From: Mageeibacillus indolicus UPII9-5 | GTDB lineage: Bacteria; Bacillota; Clostridia; Saccharofermentanales; Fastidiosipilaceae | Reading direction: 5' to 3' | Assembly (NCBI RefSeq): GCF_000025225.2 | Contig: NC_013895.2 | Location: 1-64,000, forward strand | DNA length: 64,000 nucleotides | Shown: piece after piece, positions 19,298 through 28,022 of the stretch | Position numbering within the stretch: position 1 is the stretch's first letter | Layout of the letters: every line of letters begins with the position of its first letter | Notes under the pieces: model-generated | Seen by the model: only the letters and a program-made list of their open reading frames with translations | What the model was told of the DNA's origin: nothing | The model's database searches: none | Program-made: the position numbers and the translations under genes

Positions 19298-21022
19298 ATG
19301 AGGAAAGCTTCTAATGCTATGACTGATGCCAAGAGCTACGTTAAGCTGTTTTTTAAGGAAAATAAGCTTGTTACTTGCCTGTCAATGATAATTTTTATTG
19401 CATTTTCAGTCATTTCTGCCGCTATTTCCTGGATTCTGCAAGTAATATTCGATTACATGGCCGGCAAAAGTCAATTTACGTTTAGGGGCATTCTGCTAAT
19501 TGTAGCTTGCTTTATACTAACTATAACTGCATTATTTGCCATCAAGCACAGTGTGTATCCACATTTCCTTGAAAAAGCAATGAATCAGTATAAAGAGGCG
19601 GTTATTAAAAGGCTGTTTAAAAAGAGTTATAGTGATTTCTTATGTGCTAATTCCGGGGCATATCTTTCGGTGCTGACTAACGATTGTGAGCGTATACAAG
19701 AAAAGTATTTGAAACAGATCTTCAGCCTGGCGGAAAACGTTGTTATGTTGTTAACTTCGCTTGCACTCATGATTTACTATAGCCCTCTGCTTACGGTTAT
19801 TGCGCTTGCGGTTGCTACGCTTCCGATGGCGTGTTCGCTAGTTACGGCCGGCGGTATTGCCAAGCGAGAGGAACAGGTTTCTAAGTCAAATGAACTTTAT
19901 ACGGCTTTGACTAAGGACGTTTTGGGTGGTGTATCAGTCGTTAAGAGTTTTAAGGCGGAACAGGAGGTTGTCGGCCGTTACCGGAGTCAGTCAATGGAAC
20001 TTGAGCATACTAAGAAACTGCGCGAGAAAACTATGGTAACGGTTTCGGCGTTTGGTACGGTTTCCAGTCTTTTTACTCAATTGGGTGTGTTACTGGTTGG
20101 TGCGTGGATGGTTAATGCCCAGATAGGGTATATTACCGCTGGTATGGTGCTTGCTTTTACTAATTTGATGAATGGTGTGCTGCAGCCGATTGCCAGTTTG
20201 CCCAAAATATTGGGGGAGATGCGCGGTGCGAAAAAGCTTGTTGCCAAAATGGCGAATTATATGCGTACGGCCAAGGAAGATTTGGGTGATATACTTGACG
20301 AACCTGTTGCAAGTCTTGTTTTGAGTGATGTTTCTTATGCTTATGATGTAGAGCATAAGGTATTGAAACATGTCAATCTCAGCTTGCAGGCTGGTAAATC
20401 TTATGCCATAGTTGGCCCTTCCGGGTCGGGCAAGAGTAGTTTGATTAATCTGCTTATGGGATACTACACGGATTACGAGGGCAGTGTGCGGCTTAATAAC
20501 CATGAACTGAGCAAAGTGAGTAAGAGCTCGCTTTACGATAAAATAACTCTTATGCAGCAATCGGTTTTTGTGTTTGATGCATCAATTTTGGATAATATTA
20601 CGTTGTTTAAGCCTTTCCCGGTGTCAGAGGTAGATCAAGTGATTCATTTGGCTGGGTTGGATGATTTGATTGCTGCTAAGGGTAAGGATTATCAGTGCGG
20701 TGAGAACGGAAGTCATCTTTCTGGTGGTGAGAAGCAGCGGATTGCTATTGCACGTAGCTTGTTGAAAAAATCTGAGATTTTGTTGGTTGATGAGGCTACT
20801 AGTGCGTTGGATAATGAGACGAGTGCGAACGTCACTCAGTCCATCCTTGATTTGCAGGGTATCCTTCGTCTGGTAATTACACACCGTTTAGATGTGAATG
20901 CGCTTAAGCAATATGATGAAATTCTGGTTATGAAAGATGGGGAACTTATTGAGCGGGGGCGGTTTGATGACCTTATGGCTCAAAAAGCTTATTTCTACTC
21001 GCTTTATACCGTATCTATGTAG
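19298..21022 (+). CDS. ABC transporter, fused permease and ATPase
   Basis: This 574-residue half-exporter has about six N-terminal membrane helices and a nucleotide-binding domain. That domain carries Walker A GPSGSGKSS, signature LSGGEKQR, Walker B ILLVDEATSALD and switch His in VITHRLD. It should act as a homodimer or pair with another half. An open frame extends upstream to 18833, but that part is the surface-protein remnant. The ATG at 19298 has GAAAGGA six bases upstream and gives a normal family length. Cargo is unknown. Confidence 0.85.
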   Translation: MRKASNAMTDAKSYVKLFFKENKLVTCLSMIIFIAFSVISAAISWILQVIFDYMAGKSQFTFRGILLIVACFILTITALFAIKHSVYPHFLEKAMNQYKEAVIKRLFKKSYSDFLCANSGAYLSVLTNDCERIQEKYLKQIFSLAENVVMLLTSLALMIYYSPLLTVIALAVATLPMACSLVTAGGIAKREEQVSKSNELYTALTKDVLGGVSVVKSFKAEQEVVGRYRSQSMELEHTKKLREKTMVTVSAFGTVSSLFTQLGVLLVGAWMVNAQIGYITAGMVLAFTNLMNGVLQPIASLPKILGEMRGAKKLVAKMANYMRTAKEDLGDILDEPVASLVLSDVSYAYDVEHKVLKHVNLSLQAGKSYAIVGPSGSGKSSLINLLMGYYTDYEGSVRLNNHELSKVSKSSLYDKITLMQQSVFVFDASILDNITLFKPFPVSEVDQVIHLAGLDDLIAAKGKDYQCGENGSHLSGGEKQRIAIARSLLKKSEILLVDEATSALDNETSANVTQSILDLQGILRLVITHRLDVNALKQYDEILVMKDGELIERGRFDDLMAQKAYFYSLYTVSM

Positions 21023-21372
21023 CAAAACATTTGCATAAATGGGGCTATGTATCAGACGCTTGGCGGTTGGGCACCGATGTTTGCTGATTTCACGTTTCCC
21101 ATTCTAACAACTATATTGGGGCGAAATAAAGTCGTAAACTTAATTGGCTGACCGACTGTGCTGTGGTGGCTCGGGGGCTTACAATACCTACAATAAATTT
21201 ATGTAGTTTATGTTCAATTTACGAGTGAGATATTTACATTTTTTTGCAGCATGATAAAATGTGCTTAGAAAGCTGTTAAACCATCTAAATTTTTGTATAC
21301 ATTGGAAAAGAATGGGGCTGTGGCTTTCTATAATGCCATTACTATGGAAAACGTTCAATAATACAGTTTTCG
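21023..21372 (+). promoter_or_regulatory. Spacer with promoter before the ABC pair
   Basis: This 350-bp spacer holds a good promoter match, TTTACA at 21233-21238 and TAAAAT at 21255-21260 with a 16-bp spacer. Transcription would start near 21267, just before the peptide-like remnant listed next. A 34-codon frame at 21047-21151 (starts MYQTLGGWAP) has no proper ribosome-binding site, and I do not call it a gene. Confidence 0.55.
21275..21361 (+). pseudogene. Short peptide-like remnant, possibly of a radical-SAM peptide maturase
   Basis: The frame reads AVKPSKFLYTLEKNGAVAF, then YNAITMENVQ and a stop, without a usable start codon. From memory, K-F-L-Y-x-L-x-K-N-G-x-x-A-x-Y-N-A/S-L/I is the style of the N-terminus of SPASM radical-SAM enzymes that modify ribosomal peptides. 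An overlapping frame from ATG 21312 (MGLWLSIMPLLWKTFNN... YSCKNI, 42 residues) continues acidic text (FDEEYDPKYECIKG) that could be the same gene after a frameshift. Function is unproven; decay is the simplest reading. Confidence 0.35.
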
Positions 21373-23100
21373 ATGAGGAATATGATCCTAAATATGAATG
21401 TATTAAAGGGAATAACTACTCTTGCAAAAACATTTAAAACCGGTGATAGAGCCCCGTTAATCTACTCTTCATTTTATTTTGCACTGAGCTTAATAAAACT
21501 ATTTTTACTGCCAATTATTACTGTTTATATAATGAAAAGCAACTATCTTATATCAACGATAATAATAGTAATTTATTTTATTATAACTTATGCATTGATT
21601 TTAATAAAAGAAATGCTTATAGACGCGTCGAATTCTTCAAGAATGAAAAGGATAGAGGAGTCTTACTCTGCTTGCATAAAAATAAATTATGAGTTTTTTG
21701 AGTCAAAAGAAGGAAGAAGTCTGTTTTCTAAGGCTGTTAGTTCAACGAATTCTACTACTTGCCCATTTAGCAAAATTTATTTATCTATATCAGATTGCTT
21801 ATATACGTTAGTATACATGATTTCTATAATTATATATAGCTTGAAGTTTGATGAAATCTTTTTTTTAAAAAGCATTGTATTCTCGATTTTAATGGGTGCG
21901 GTAATACTTTTTGATAATTTTAATATTAATAATGTGCTTAAAAAAACAATTGACTCATTTATAGGCAAAGAGAAAAACTTAAATTATTTAAGGAAGATTG
22001 CAAAGCAATTTGAAAAAGCGATTGTATTAAAAGATTTCAACGCTATTGGTTTATACCAGGATAAATATATTGCTGAGGAAAATGGTATAAAGAATGAACT
22101 TTCTGCAATTAAAAAAAATATGTTTCTAAAATTAGGATTTTCTGACTTAGGTAAAATATTAATTTCATTTACCTATGTTTTATGGGGGATTACAACATTC
22201 AATCTAACAGTGCTTATTTTTACGATACAATTTCTAATTGTTAGCAATAAATTTTTCGACGCCATTTTTGAACTTAATAATAATATAGAGAAAATCAGCT
22301 ATTATTTCAAATTTGTCGAAAATTCAGAGCCTAAAATTAAGAAAATTTATATTGATAAATTAAACAGCATAGAGTTTAAAAATGTATACTTCCACTATAG
22401 CGGATCGGACTTTTCTCTGGAAAACATTAACCTGAAATTAGAAAATAACAAGAAAATAGGGATATTCGGTTCAAATGGCTGCGGCAAAACAACTATAGTT
22501 AAGCTGTTGCTAGGCTTTTACAAGGTAACAAAGGGAGAGATACTAATTAATGGGATTAGTATAGATGAAATATCTAACCTTAATGAATTAATTGCTTGCG
22601 TTTTTCAAGACGACATAATAATACCTGCCAGCCTCAAAGAAAATATTTTGTTTGGGAAAGCAATGAATATGAAACTTTTTAATGAGGCTTTGGTTAAATC
22701 ATCGTTTAATGAAGTGATGCAGAAAAACAATTTGGAAAATCAAACTCCGTTAAATTCATTTTATATAGAAGGAGCGAAAGATCTTTCTATGGGTGAAAGC
22801 CAGCTGCTATATTTAGCCAGGTCTATCTATAAAAATACCAAAATGATTATTTGGGACGAGCCTTCGAGTAATTTAGATCCTTTTAGAGAGCTTGAGTTGT
22901 TTACCAAGTATAAAAATATTGGTGAAGAGTCAATGGGTATTTTTATAAGTCACAAAGCCAGCAACATCAAAATGTTTGATGAAATTGTATTTATGGAAAA
23001 TGGAAAAATTGTTGAGAGAGGCAGCTTTAAAAGCCTAATGGATTTGAAAGGCAAGTATTATGAATTATATAGAAACCAGGAAAAAACTTTTGCAAATTAA
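21373..23100 (+). CDS. ABC exporter half A (permease-ATPase)
   Basis: This 575-residue half-transporter is AT-rich. Hydrophobic helices fill the first ~300 residues. The ATPase has Walker A GSNGCGKTT and Walker B IIWDEPSSNLD, but its signature is LSMGESQ instead of LSGGQ, so one composite ATP site may be degenerate. The switch His (FISHKAS) is present. It overlaps half B by 41 bases, so the two surely form a heterodimer. The start is uncertain: ATG 21373 lacks an RBS, while ATG 21394 (MNVLKG) has GAGGAA 13 bases upstream. Confidence 0.85.
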   Translation: MRNMILNMNVLKGITTLAKTFKTGDRAPLIYSSFYFALSLIKLFLLPIITVYIMKSNYLISTIIIVIYFIITYALILIKEMLIDASNSSRMKRIEESYSACIKINYEFFESKEGRSLFSKAVSSTNSTTCPFSKIYLSISDCLYTLVYMISIIIYSLKFDEIFFLKSIVFSILMGAVILFDNFNINNVLKKTIDSFIGKEKNLNYLRKIAKQFEKAIVLKDFNAIGLYQDKYIAEENGIKNELSAIKKNMFLKLGFSDLGKILISFTYVLWGITTFNLTVLIFTIQFLIVSNKFFDAIFELNNNIEKISYYFKFVENSEPKIKKIYIDKLNSIEFKNVYFHYSGSDFSLENINLKLENNKKIGIFGSNGCGKTTIVKLLLGFYKVTKGEILINGISIDEISNLNELIACVFQDDIIIPASLKENILFGKAMNMKLFNEALVKSSFNEVMQKNNLENQTPLNSFYIEGAKDLSMGESQLLYLARSIYKNTKMIIWDEPSSNLDPFRELELFTKYKNIGEESMGIFISHKASNIKMFDEIVFMENGKIVERGSFKSLMDLKGKYYELYRNQEKTFAN

Positions 23101-24796
23101 TTTCAAGGCAATAAGGTATATAAAAACTTTAGACTGGAAATTTTTAAGAAATTTAGCAATTTTATCTGTTCTAAAAGTTATAAAAAATTGGTTCATATTT
23201 ATAATTTTATTTATGCTTAGCAAAAATCCAATAACAAAGCAAAGCGTTATAATTCTGTTTGTAGTGTTTTGCCTGCTAACTACACTGGTAAATATATTCA
23301 CAGTTTTCAGGAAAACAGATACTAACTATTTGAGAAATAAATATAATAATGTGCTGTCAAATAAAAGGTTAGAATTATCAAAGGACCTTGCACGTGATGG
23401 TGAATTGTTGACCTTATCTCAGCTGCTAGAGGATTACCAACAATATAATGGAGGGCCAATTATATTTTTACATAAAAACTTGGAAGAGCTATTTGAAATG
23501 TTTTTTGTATTTTTGATTTCAACGGTGTATTTATATTTTTCATTGGACAAGGGCTTAATGTTAATTGTGTCTATATTCGCGTGCATACAACTTGTAATGA
23601 AAAATAAATTGAATATTAAATTGAAAAAGATAGATGAAGATAATCTTTCATATCAAAAAGTTATGACACATGGGAATCGGCTTGGTGACTTTTATTTTTC
23701 TTTGTTATCTAGTGAATTTCCCAAAATGAAAAGTGTTAGGAATAATAATTCAGATGAATTTATTGAGAAAAAATATAGTGAGTTCCTAAGCCCAACTATA
23801 AAAAACTTAGAAAAATATCAGCAAAAAAAATTAAGCATAAAATTTCAAGCGTATTTTCTAGTCGCTTTGGGCATAATTGCATTTCTAATTATATATATAC
23901 ACCAAAAAAGCATTCTGAATTTAGGCGTAATTTTTATGGTATCAAACTTATTTTTATCGCTTGAAAATTTATCAAGTCTTACTTATGAGCTTGATGATAA
24001 CTCTAAAAGATTAGCTGATTTTTTCAAGTTTTTAAGTAAAAAGCCTGATGAACTATCTCATAAAAGAGAAAATATGGATGAAAATGAAGTCCTCAAATTA
24101 AACAATTTAAACTTTTCTTATGGCAAGAATTTTCCCATACTGGAAAATATAAATTTTACTTTCTCAAAAAATAAAATCTATTCAATTGTAGGAGAAAATG
24201 GGCAGGGGAAATCAACCCTTGTGAAATTAATTTTGAATTTAATTAAAAGCGAAAATAAGGAAATGATAAGCGTAAATAGCACGCTAAAAGACAATTATAT
24301 TTCATACAATCTGTCAAACAATGAAGTGTTTTCCTTCACTATTGGTGAAAATATTGCTTTGCATACTGCATATAGCAAAAATAATGTAAACAAGTTGGCT
24401 AATGATCTTAGATTTTTAATCGATCAAAAAGATATAAGCGGGATTAAGGTTGGAAATGATTACGGAAATAGCGGTAGGGAGTTATCCGGTGGAGAAATAA
24501 AAAAGATGATCTTCATAAGATTATTGTACTTTGACCGTAGTTTGGTCATATTAGATGAACCGATTTCTTCTTTAGATATAGACAGTGAAAGAGAATTATA
24601 TGATGCAATAAAGCAGCTTAGAGCGGGCAGGACTATCATAATAGTGTCGCATAGGTTAACATCTTGCCTTTTTTCAGATGAGGTTATAGTTTTGAAGGAT
24701 AGAAGCATATATGCCAATGGAGATCACTTGACTTTATATAAAGAAAATTCATATTATAGGGATTTTTTCGATGCTGCTAGGAATTTAACGCGATAG
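23060..24796 (+). CDS. ABC exporter half B (permease-ATPase)
   Basis: The 578-residue partner of half A starts inside the end of that gene, with AAAGG seven bases before the ATG. Membrane helices fill the first ~300 residues. Walker A is GENGQGKST, the signature LSGGEIKK, Walker B LVILDEPISSLD and the switch His IIVSHRL. All are canonical, in contrast to half A. Small peptide or lipid cargo is common for such pairs. A strong terminator follows, closing the AT-rich block. Confidence 0.88.
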   Translation: MNYIETRKKLLQINFKAIRYIKTLDWKFLRNLAILSVLKVIKNWFIFIILFMLSKNPITKQSVIILFVVFCLLTTLVNIFTVFRKTDTNYLRNKYNNVLSNKRLELSKDLARDGELLTLSQLLEDYQQYNGGPIIFLHKNLEELFEMFFVFLISTVYLYFSLDKGLMLIVSIFACIQLVMKNKLNIKLKKIDEDNLSYQKVMTHGNRLGDFYFSLLSSEFPKMKSVRNNNSDEFIEKKYSEFLSPTIKNLEKYQQKKLSIKFQAYFLVALGIIAFLIIYIHQKSILNLGVIFMVSNLFLSLENLSSLTYELDDNSKRLADFFKFLSKKPDELSHKRENMDENEVLKLNNLNFSYGKNFPILENINFTFSKNKIYSIVGENGQGKSTLVKLILNLIKSENKEMISVNSTLKDNYISYNLSNNEVFSFTIGENIALHTAYSKNNVNKLANDLRFLIDQKDISGIKVGNDYGNSGRELSGGEIKKMIFIRLLYFDRSLVILDEPISSLDIDSERELYDAIKQLRAGRTIIIVSHRLTSCLFSDEVIVLKDRSIYANGDHLTLYKENSYYRDFFDAARNLTR

Positions 24797-24820
24797 ACTG
24801 TAGTCCATTCGCGTTTTTTT
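24787..24820 (+). terminator. Intrinsic terminator after the ABC pair
   Basis: The stem AACGCGA (24787-24793) pairs with TCGCGTT (24809-24815), with an inner GACT-GT-AGTC stem and seven T residues. The left arm includes the last codons of the ABC gene. Confidence 0.85.
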
Positions 24821-24904
24821 GGGGGGCTTTTTTCTTAACACGGATTTTATATTGCTTTTGGTAAGCTATGAGCATGAACGATTAATCATGTTAGGAGAAG
24901 GCTT

Positions 24905-26140
24905 ATGAAACTATTCAACGGTAAACTAAACAAATCTTTGGTGCTGGTTTTGGCAGGATGCCTGGCCGTGAGTTCGGTTGGCTGCGGCACAGCTGGAAGC
25001 GAGGACGCTAACAAGTCAGATAAGGGCATGCAAGCCGGAAAAAGTGTTGATCAGGCTATGGCGGCGGACAGCACGCTTATTGAAAAATCCGGCGATGGAA
25101 GTGCCAAGATCGTGCAGCCGGGAGCCGGCGGTTCGCAAAAAATTAAACCGGCGGAGCATCTTATGCCGCAATTGGCTGAGTATAAATTCCCTTACGCCGG
25201 GCTGAAACTGAGTTTCCCCGAAAAAATAAACAAATTGATTGAGCAGAAGAAGGTCGCCCTGATGCCGCGCGAAAAAGCGGACAAAAATGGTGATTTGGAA
25301 TATGCGTTTTTGACCTTGAGCAATATGACCGCTGAGCAGAAAGATGCAGAGATTGAGTTGTCCGGCGACAGCTATGATAAATGGGCGGACGGACTGGAAC
25401 GTATCGGCAGCATCGGATTTGCCGCGGCTTCGATGAAAGAAGCGGATGTAAAAGCGGTGGCTAAGGGCGACAAAATTAAGGAAATCGGCAAAACTGAAGA
25501 CGGTAAATATAAATATTATTTGGTGTTGAATTCTAAAGCACCGGCCGATGTAACCGGTGAATTTGAAAAAACTACGATAGGTATTGAAAAAATGATGCCG
25601 ATGCCGCAAAAATTTGGCTCCGCGTTTGTTGATCCGGCTGATTTGCAGGCTGGAGATAAAAATGCGATCAGTCAGTTGAACGTTAAAACGTTGGATGGCG
25701 AAAAATTTACGGCGGCGGAATTCGGCAAATATGATTTGACTTTGGTAAATGTTTTTGCCACTTGGTGTACGGCTTGTGTCGGTGAATTGCCGGAACTTGA
25801 AAAGCTTTATCAAGATATGAAGGGTAAAGGGGTCAATGTTATCGGTTTGGTAACGGATACGGTACAGGGTGTGGCCAACGATGGCAAGGTTACGGTGGAC
25901 GAGAAGGCTTTGGCGTTGGCGAAAAAAATTCGGGAGAAGGCGAAGGTTTCTTTCCCGTTGCTGCAACCTGATGCCGCGCTGTTTGCCGGCTATGTCAAGG
26001 GCGTAACTTCTTATCCGGAAACTTTGTTGGTTGACCGTAATGGCAATGTAGTCGGGGATCCGATTAGCGGGGCACATAGTTACGGCGATTGGAAAAAATA
26101 TATTGAGGCTGCTCTGGCAAAAGTTAAAGGTAAAAAATAA
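24905..26140 (+). CDS. TlpA/ResA-like thioredoxin-fold lipoprotein
   Basis: The 411-residue protein begins with a lipoprotein signal ending SSVGC (Cys near 27). A long middle part of about 230 residues, with no domain I recognise, precedes a thioredoxin-like domain with the active site ATWCTACVGELPEL near 283-296 and the cis-Pro region SYPETLLVDRNG near 370. TlpA-type proteins exchange disulfides outside the membrane. The next genes encode a small CXXC membrane protein and a membrane iron-sulfur protein, suggesting an electron relay that keeps this thioredoxin reduced. GGAGAAGG precedes the ATG. Confidence 0.88.
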   Translation: MKLFNGKLNKSLVLVLAGCLAVSSVGCGTAGSEDANKSDKGMQAGKSVDQAMAADSTLIEKSGDGSAKIVQPGAGGSQKIKPAEHLMPQLAEYKFPYAGLKLSFPEKINKLIEQKKVALMPREKADKNGDLEYAFLTLSNMTAEQKDAEIELSGDSYDKWADGLERIGSIGFAAASMKEADVKAVAKGDKIKEIGKTEDGKYKYYLVLNSKAPADVTGEFEKTTIGIEKMMPMPQKFGSAFVDPADLQAGDKNAISQLNVKTLDGEKFTAAEFGKYDLTLVNVFATWCTACVGELPELEKLYQDMKGKGVNVIGLVTDTVQGVANDGKVTVDEKALALAKKIREKAKVSFPLLQPDAALFAGYVKGVTSYPETLLVDRNGNVVGDPISGAHSYGDWKKYIEAALAKVKGKK

Positions 26141-26187
26141 TCATGGCAGCTTGGGAGATGGAACGGTGTAAAGCCAGGGCAGTACGC

Positions 26188-26247
26188 ATGAGGCGAATGA
26201 TGGGCGGCATAAAGGGCCGAATTATGAGGCGAATTATCGGTCATATA
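26188..26247 (+). repeat. 36-bp in-frame duplication at the CXXC-protein start
   Basis: ATGAGGCGAAT occurs at 26188 and 26224, each preceded by a purine-rich AGGG stretch. The two ATGs are 36 bp apart and in frame, so a start at the first copy would make a protein with a repeated N-terminus (MRRMMGG and MRRIIGH). This is a third example of a duplicated translation start in this window. Confidence 0.65.
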
Positions 26248-26385
26248 GGTCAAGCGAGGTACTTGGGCGTGGCGTTTGTCGTACTGGGGCTGATATTCAT
26301 GGGCTTTGGGATATATCGCGGCGAAGTGGAAATTGTGCTTGCCAAGGCGGTCCGTGTGTGTATGGAGTGTATAGGAATTGGCTAG
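26224..26385 (+). CDS. Small CXXC membrane protein, CD1871A-like
   Basis: This is one membrane helix (YLGVAFVVLGLIFMGFGIYRG) followed by EVEIVLAKAVRVCMECIGIG at the C-terminus. The CMEC motif at the very end and the IxRGE motif after the helix match the CD1871A-type CXXC proteins of Clostridia, which are about 45 residues. I prefer the ATG at 26224 (53 residues) with AAAGGG seven bases upstream; ATGs at 26143 and 26188 are in frame. It lies between a thioredoxin-like lipoprotein and a membrane ferredoxin, so a redox-relay role is inferred. Confidence 0.75.
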   Translation: MRRIIGHIGQARYLGVAFVVLGLIFMGFGIYRGEVEIVLAKAVRVCMECIGIG

Positions 26386-27322
26386 GAAAAACAAAAAATT
26401 GAGTGAATGGCCGCGGCATCGGATGCAGATTTTGTGGGCGGCCCTGACGAACAGTTATGTTACGGGTTTTGTATCCGGCAAAATTTACACCGGCAATCTT
26501 AAAAAACTCTGTGTCCCGGGGATGAATTGTTATTCTTGTCCCGGGGCCAGAGGGGCTTGTCCCATCGGGTCGCTGCAAGCGGTGATCGGGCATTACGATT
26601 TTAAATTTGCTTACTATCTTATTGGTTTCATGTTTTTTGTGGGAGCAATTTTGGGGCGATTTGTTTGTGGGTGGCTTTGCCCGTTTGGCCTGATTCAGGA
26701 TCTACTGCATAAAATTCCTTTGCCCAAACGCATCAAAAAAATCAAAACTTTTCGCGGTGATAAGTTCTTACGCAAATTAAAATATGTTTTCTTGGTTGTT
26801 TTTGTGATGATTTTGCCGTTGGTGTTGGTGGATATAGTTGGTCAAGGTGCGCCGTGGTTTTGTAAGCTTATCTGTCCGGTAGGCACGCTCGAAGGCGGTT
26901 TGCCCTTGGTGTTGTTGAACAAATCCATGCGGGGCGCGATAGGTTTCCTCTATGCCTGGAAAAATGTTATTCTTGTACTGACGATTATCGGTTCGGTGCT
27001 GATTTATCGACCGTTTTGCAAATATGTCTGTCCGCTGGGCGCAATGTATTCGTTCTTTAACCCTATTTCTATATTTAAATATAGACTTGACGAGGCGAAA
27101 TGTATTAACTGCGGAGCCTGCGCTCGGGTTTGCAAGATGCAGTGCAATCCAGTACAAAACTGTAACGCTTTGGAGTGTATCCGTTGTGCGCAATGTGTTA
27201 AAGTTTGCCCGACAGGGGCCATTTCCAACGGCTTCGGTTGGCGGGTGCAGGATATTTTGGCGCAGGAAAAAGGCATAAGCTTGCCGGCGGCTCCGGCGGT
27301 AAATGAGGTAACGGGGAAATGA
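26378..27322 (+). CDS. Membrane 4Fe-4S protein (NapH/NosR-like)
   Basis: The 314-residue protein has several membrane helices with two CxxxCP motifs facing the helices (CGWLCPFG near 97 and CKYVCPLG near 217). At the C-terminus are two ferredoxin-type clusters (CINCGACARVC near 242, CIRCAQCVKVCPTG near 268). This is the architecture of NapH/NosR-type electron conduits, which pass electrons through the membrane. It starts with TTG overlapping the end of the CXXC gene, with GGAG about ten bases upstream. It probably feeds electrons from cytoplasmic ferredoxin to the CXXC protein and the TlpA-like lipoprotein. Confidence 0.85.
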   Translation: MARKNKKLSEWPRHRMQILWAALTNSYVTGFVSGKIYTGNLKKLCVPGMNCYSCPGARGACPIGSLQAVIGHYDFKFAYYLIGFMFFVGAILGRFVCGWLCPFGLIQDLLHKIPLPKRIKKIKTFRGDKFLRKLKYVFLVVFVMILPLVLVDIVGQGAPWFCKLICPVGTLEGGLPLVLLNKSMRGAIGFLYAWKNVILVLTIIGSVLIYRPFCKYVCPLGAMYSFFNPISIFKYRLDEAKCINCGACARVCKMQCNPVQNCNALECIRCAQCVKVCPTGAISNGFGWRVQDILAQEKGISLPAAPAVNEVTGK

Positions 27323-27325
27323 CGG

Positions 27326-28006
27326 ATGAAACTGTTGGTTGTTGAGGACGAGCAGGATTTGCGCGAAAGTATTGCTGAAGGGCTGCGGCTTTCCGGTTAT
27401 GCGGTGGATACTGCGGCAGATGGCGCGGCGGGTGAAGATATGCTTGCGGCAGGCAACTATGATTTGGTTGTTTTGGACATAAATCTGCCCTATTTGGACG
27501 GTTTCACTTTGTTGGAGCGTCTGCGTGCTGTAAATAAGGAAATTCGGGTGATTATCTTGACGGCTCGCACAGATATTGATGACTTGGTGCGCGGCTTGGA
27601 TACCGGGGCCAATGACTATCTGGTCAAACCGTTTCATTTTGTCGAACTGGAGGCGCGGATCCGGTCTTTGCTGCGGCGGCGGCAGGTGCAGGAGGATTTG
27701 CTGATAACTTGTCAGGGTTTTTCGTTTAATTTGAAAACGAAGGCGGTAAGCTGTGCCGGTGGTGAGTTGCGGCTGACATCCAAGGAGTTAAGTATTCTCG
27801 AATATCTTTTGCTGAATCGTGGCCGTCATGTTTCGCAGGAAGAATTGTTGGAGCATGTGTGGGAAGATGGGATGAATGAATTCAGCAACACGGTGCGAGT
27901 CCATGTTTCGGCTTTGCGCAAGAAGCTGAAGGCGGCAACCGGTAGGGTGGTCATTACTAATGAAATTGGGCGCGGTTATATAATTGAGGCGGACGGCACT
28001 GAGTGA
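27326..28006 (+). CDS. OmpR-family response regulator
   Basis: The 226-residue regulator has a receiver domain with acidic residues EDEQ near 6-9, the phospho-acceptor Asp in LVVLDINLPYLDG near 51 and Lys in YLVKPFH near 101. A winged-helix domain (LTSKELSILEYLLLN... YIIEADG) follows. It starts four bases after the iron-sulfur gene, so it probably belongs to that operon and controls the redox module. The signal is not apparent. Confidence 0.92.
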   Translation: MKLLVVEDEQDLRESIAEGLRLSGYAVDTAADGAAGEDMLAAGNYDLVVLDINLPYLDGFTLLERLRAVNKEIRVIILTARTDIDDLVRGLDTGANDYLVKPFHFVELEARIRSLLRRRQVQEDLLITCQGFSFNLKTKAVSCAGGELRLTSKELSILEYLLLNRGRHVSQEELLEHVWEDGMNEFSNTVRVHVSALRKKLKAATGRVVITNEIGRGYIIEADGTE

Positions 28007-28022
28007 GTGGGGTTGTGGCAAG

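Noticed and set aside
21047-21151. 34-codon frame (MYQTLGGWAP...) as a bacteriocin-like peptide gene
   Set aside because: No ribosome-binding site, no leader/core pattern, and it lies upstream of the promoter found for the ABC pair.
25016-26077. 353-codon open frame on the minus strand opposite the TlpA-like gene
   Set aside because: It is an antisense shadow: no ribosome-binding site, no recognisable domain, odd Arg/Phe/Gln-rich composition, and the plus-strand gene is clearly real.
26777-27637. 286-codon minus-strand frame opposite the iron-sulfur and regulator genes
   Set aside because: It spans two well-supported plus-strand genes and has no family features; composition is typical of antisense frames.
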